Source: Atriophallophorus winterbourni
Lineage: Eukaryota; Platyhelminthes; Trematoda; Plagiorchiida; Microphallidae
DNA length: 64,000 nucleotides
Reading direction: 5' to 3'
Assembly (NCBI GenBank): GCA_013407085.1
Contig: JACCGJ010013207.1
Location: 62,001 to 126,000 of the forward strand
Part shown: piece after piece, positions 60,060 to 64,000 of the stretch
How the letters are laid out: every line of letters begins with the position of its first letter
How positions within the stretch are numbered: the stretch's first letter is position 1
Translations under genes and position numbers: made by a program
The notes under the pieces: generated by a model
Seen by the model: only the letters and a program-made list of their open reading frames with translations
Database searches by the model: none
Told to the model about the DNA's origin: nothing

Positions 60060-60490
60060 TATGACCAAAGTGATGTGTTGCTCACATACCCCGAACATAC
60101 CTTCCACTACCGGTTTCTGGCTGTTTGCAGTCATCAGGTGAAGACGGTAAGATTAGGTTCAGCGAGCTTGAAACAGTGGTAATGTGATAAACAAAGTTAT
60201 ACCTGAATAGCAGTGATACATATGGTTCGTACAACGAACCTGGGTGTTCAAACACAGAATCACTTAGTGATTCTTGGTCAACAACTCAAGGCGCTTATCG
60301 ATAACCAAAGTGATGTGTTGCTCACATACCCCGAACTTACATTTCACTACTATTTCTGGCTGTTTGCCGTCATTAGGTGGAGACAGTAAGATTAGGTTCA
60401 GTGAGCCTTTAAACAGTGGATAAGTGGTAAACAAAGTTATACTTGAATGCCACTGATGCATAGGGACGCAACAGTGTCATTCAAGTATAT
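60060..60490 (-). mobile_element. Retrozyme-like cluster (two diverged copies)
   Basis: Units start at about 60,063 and 60,303 (ACCAAAGTGATGTGTTGCTC), period about 240 bp. Hammerhead segments at about 60,097-60,151 (core CTGATGA and GAAA kept; stem II altered to TGC) and 60,337-60,390 (core CTAATGA, mutated). Confidence 0.7.
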
Positions 60491-61565
60491 CTTAGATTAG
60501 AATGTATTTAAAATACTTGTGATTCAGTGGGTACTATCTAATCTCAAATATTAGCTAATTTAAATTGCGCAAATAATCACATAATTGTGAAATAAATTTC
60601 AAAGGTACATACTCGAACATCATCCAATTAACTTATCACCATAATAAAAGCCCCAACGGAACCTATTGGCAAACGTTACAATTAAGATGCACATTTTTAT
60701 TCCATACCTTACGACCATAAGGCCCAGGCTTATCTTCTGTTTCCAAACCACGAATTGCTCTAGATGCTATATTATGCCGATTCTTACTCAATCGAACGTT
60801 GGTATTGTTGTTACCTCTAGGTATATTGTGGATCTAGGTTAATCACACTTTCTGATATGTGCAAACGTGGGATTCATTCATTCGTTTGATTGAAAGTTGA
60901 GCGTCCTATTCCCTGTAACACAGCGGTCCCAGGAAATAATTCGTGATTAAACTTTAGCTGTACTGGCTTTGGACACAGATTGCAACTCCCAGTATCAAGC
61001 CATTAATTGATTGCATTTTTTCGATAAAAAGATAATCTCACGGCTGATGGGAATTAGGTCAATCAGATGGAATGTGTGGACATATCCGTATTGTGACGCT
61101 CAGTTATTGATTGTTAAACGTTGCGATGCACCGCCTCCATGAGCATGAGGCTGAAATGTTCGAATGAATATGATCACAGTTACAAATATCAAAAATAGAG
61201 GGTTCCCACAATGCGAAAAACGTGTCTCAGTTGACCATGTTCAGTCATGGACATCATCAATCTGATCGTCTAGTGCTAGCCTGCATGTTACGGGTTCTTG
61301 ACCGCGTCTGTTGGCATGTGATTGACATGGATACTTATTGTGTTGAACAAATACTCCTATCTTACTGATTGCACACCACAGGATTGTCATATACCCTTCG
61401 GTAGTTGTGTTGGATAGACTGAAATTTGATCATTTTTAGCTTGGTAAGTCTAATCAATATTTTTAGTATCGCATCAAAATAGGGAACCATTTTCGGCGGC
61501 TATGATGCCTGGAATAAAAGACGTTATCCTTCATCCATGAACGATTTCGACTACTTTGCAATTCT
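60491..61565. other. Unassigned stretch
   Basis: No ORF, repeat or element signature recognised on either strand. Confidence 0.4.

Positions 61566-61651
<86 letters not shown>
61566..61651. repeat. (CA)n-(TA)n microsatellite
   Basis: Short CACA run followed by about 75 bp of TA with one interruption (ATTATA). Confidence 0.9.
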
Positions 61652-61652
<1 letters not shown>

Positions 61653-61968
61653 GATAGCAAATTGATAGTGAACAGTTAAAGATTCAGAAATTAAAATTTT
61701 AGTTTACCGGTGACAAGAAGCATTCAACTTCACGATTAACATCGAATTTCAAACACTCGTTTATGAAATAAAAATAGTTTACGATTAACGTCAATAAATT
61801 TATCATCCATAAAGTCGCATTTCCTTGGCAAAGGTACAGGTAAAAAAACATGTGAAACTGCATTGCATCATTCCTAGAATCCTGAAACACGTTGGCACAA
61901 GTCCCCATATTACAAACTGCTCTTTGGTATCTTGAAGCTGCATTTACTTATCTCAAAATACTAACTTT

Positions 61969-62210
61969 TTACAAGGATTTTCCTTGTAGAACCAACTTAC
62001 TTTTTAAAAGTTGATTGATTTTTATTCCACATTCAAAAATCAAGCGTTCTAAATCATTTTGCAGCTGTGAAGATTTTGCTGTAGATGATATCTGCGTCCA
62101 GAATCTAATATCATCTACAAAGATTGACAACTTGCATGATAGCATTTTGTGTAGGTTGTTGACGTGAACCAACAAAAATAATTTACAAAATTAAATAAAC
62201 TCGCGTTTCA
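61969..62210 (-). pseudogene. Decayed CR1-like RT fragment
   Basis: Minus-strand reading VHVNNLHKMLSCKLSIF, then VDDIRFWTQISSTAKSSQLQ, aligns with INDLPNLLACKLVLFADDVKIW in copy C2. The catalytic ADD has become VDD. Flanks to about 62,400 may belong to it. Confidence 0.6.
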
Positions 62211-62399
62211 CCGATAGTGGCTTCGAGTTCTCGTGACGGAAAATTGCTAGCCATATAAAGAGATACCCGAGGATGGTTTACTGTTGTAATTGAAAATTAT
62301 CAACTAGATCAAACGCTATGGATATTCCTAGGTAGGTAAATTTTACGATTATAGATGGCGAACTAAGTTCCTCGTCACTATTTACTACAAAATGCTTGA

Positions 62400-64000
62400 C
62401 ATCTCAGAACGGAGGTTTGCATGAGCCGAACTACTGCTCTCCCTGTAGATATTTGGAGTAACACTATTATTCAATTTGTTGATAATACTGCTTCGATCAA
62501 AGCATTTTAAACAAATCACACAATGTTAAACACAGCTGCTTGTTGCAGGATAATTTACACATCATGCTCTATAACAAACTTTGTAAAAACACTTGGCCTA
62601 TTTTAACATCACTCTGATATGGAGTAACGACTGATTTAGGGAATATTAAGCTGACAGAATTGCTCTCATACTGAAGATTTTTGCAATAAAGTCGGCAAAA
62701 GCTTCATTTTTTCTCTGGAAATTCAGTTTATCCAACATTAGTAAGGACAGCAAATACTCCAGGTTTAACGCTCAGTAAAGCGTTAAAATGCGATAGAGCA
62801 ATTTAAACTTTCTTTCTATTTACAAATACATTCGGCGCTAAGATGATAGCTATTTTTATTGGCTTAGATTAGTTTTAACATCTGCACATATTTAACAATT
62901 TTTCGTCAACATTGTTCGTATAATGTTTAGCTGAATTTGTATATGATTCATTTTCTTGTACCACAACGAAGTGTAAAACAAAAGTCACTGGCTAAAGCGC
63001 TTCACGTAAGCTCGAGGATTTGATCAGCCAGAGGAGTTACAGGGACTCACAGTTCCGTTTTGTACTCTATGCATATCTGAAACTTAAAACAAGACGATCA
63101 CTCCAACCGCGTGGATGAAGCCAGTCAATATCCTTAACCACCATTGCCTTGGAAGTAAGGACTAAATATTAAACGGACTGCACCTCAGTATCTTTTCCGT
63201 GAGACCTAGGTTAGATACATGATAATGCTGTGGAAGCTTATCGAGCAATTTGTGGAATGAATGTCCAAATGTGTGTGTGATACGATCTGATGTAGCATAG
63301 AAATGGGAAATATTATTTCCGAGGCATGTGTAACTGAAAAATTCCAAATTTCGATTATCGAAAGCACATGGATGATATGCAGAATAAAACCATCTAGCAC
63401 TAAGCAAGAGCTGGAGGCTCTGAAAATAACAATCTCAACAATCGCTAAGCCAACAAAATTCGCATTGTGGAAAACATGCATTATGCGGGTTCGACCGTAT
63501 TTGGAGAAGGCGGAGCACATTAGTTCGAAGTGACATTCAAGACAGGTAAACTGAAGACAGTTTATGTAATTACTAGATTGCTTACTAGATATAAGAATGT
63601 ATTTTTGCTTGTTCATTATTTGGTTTTTTGCCGGGGTTACATAGAAGTTTAAGTGCATTCATTTGGCATTACCATAATAAACACTTGATAAATTACTATT
63701 CCCTTTTTTCTTATCAGAGTGAGCTTAAGCGTTGATGCATTGTCCTCAAGAATACGAGGGTGAAATGATTTATGCCAGATCGATCGTTCAGACGTGAATG
63801 TGGGAATGGTAATAAACGTAAAGTACGGAAAAGGCATCTTGTCCTATTGTGAATGAAAAATTGATCATATTGCATTTGCAGCAGTTTGTGATTCTTGGTC
63901 GGTAAACGTTTTGTGTCACTAAAATAATAGGTGGAAGAAAAACAAACACTCTGCATGAAAATTAACATACAGTTTCTATCGGGTTTCGCTAAGCTGAGAT
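62400..64000. other. Unassigned AT-rich stretch
   Basis: Several frames stay open for 60-150 codons on the minus strand (63,162-63,968), but none shows a domain, signal peptide or repeat I recognise. No annotation is supported. Confidence 0.35.

Noticed and set aside
17..63999. tRNA, rRNA or host single-copy gene
   Set aside because: No cloverleaf, rRNA core or long multi-domain host ORF was seen on either strand.

Overview
The window looks like AT-rich nuclear DNA of a parasitic flatworm, most likely a schistosome-type trematode. No host-type gene with long exons, no rRNA and no tRNA is visible. The lineage call rests on two things: a plus-strand array of tiny exons that all keep the same phase, as in schistosome micro-exon genes (MEGs), and the retroelement mix (CR1-like and RTE-like LINEs, Penelope-like elements with GIY-YIG nuclease, a Ty3/Gypsy fragment, hammerhead-bearing repeats). 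The species is inference; no database search was possible.

Region 1 (about 740-28,217) is a tandem array with a basic unit near 1.2 kb. Longer composite units of 1.8-2.5 kb occupy the left half. Inside the units I find recurrent short exon-like blocks of 6, 24, 30, 45, 48 or 51 nt, bounded by AG...GT or by one-base decay of those dinucleotides. Nearly all lengths are multiples of three and fit splice phase 1 (two bases complete the previous codon, one base is left over). Four positional classes recur: A (24 nt), B (45/51 nt), C (6/24/45 nt) and E (30 nt core, 45-48 nt full form). The best preserved stretch is 16.1-17.3 kb, where A, C and E forms all keep both splice sites. Recent segmental duplication (5,617-bp offset on the left, about 3.66 kb on the right) has spread blocks of units. 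I see no first exon with a signal peptide and no last exon, so this is the interior of a gene or a field of relic units.

Region 2 (28.2-31.4 kb): a Ty3/Gypsy gag-protease-RT fragment (minus strand) landed in the last array unit. Its gag was later split by a six-copy, 243-bp tandem repeat flanked by a 12-bp direct duplication. Each 243-bp monomer carries a type I hammerhead-ribozyme fold, so this looks like a metazoan retrozyme.

Region 3 (31.4-58.3 kb) is a retroelement graveyard: a minus-strand CR1-like LINE (33.7-38.1 kb) and its inverted relative (52.5-57.06 kb); RTE-like LINE pieces (32.1, 38.4-40.7, 41.0-41.35, 42.2-48.9 kb); a triple nest in which an RTE-like element holds a CR1 copy that holds a second, nearly intact CR1 copy; and a Penelope-like element in head-to-tail arrangement with hammerhead motifs in its terminal repeats (48.9-52.35 kb). 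More hammerhead repeats lie at 41.36-42.06, 57.07-57.72, 59.0-59.44 and 60.06-60.49 kb.

Region 4 (58.3-64 kb) is mostly unassignable AT-rich sequence with a long TA microsatellite (61.57-61.65 kb) and a decayed CR1 RT fragment (about 62.0 kb).
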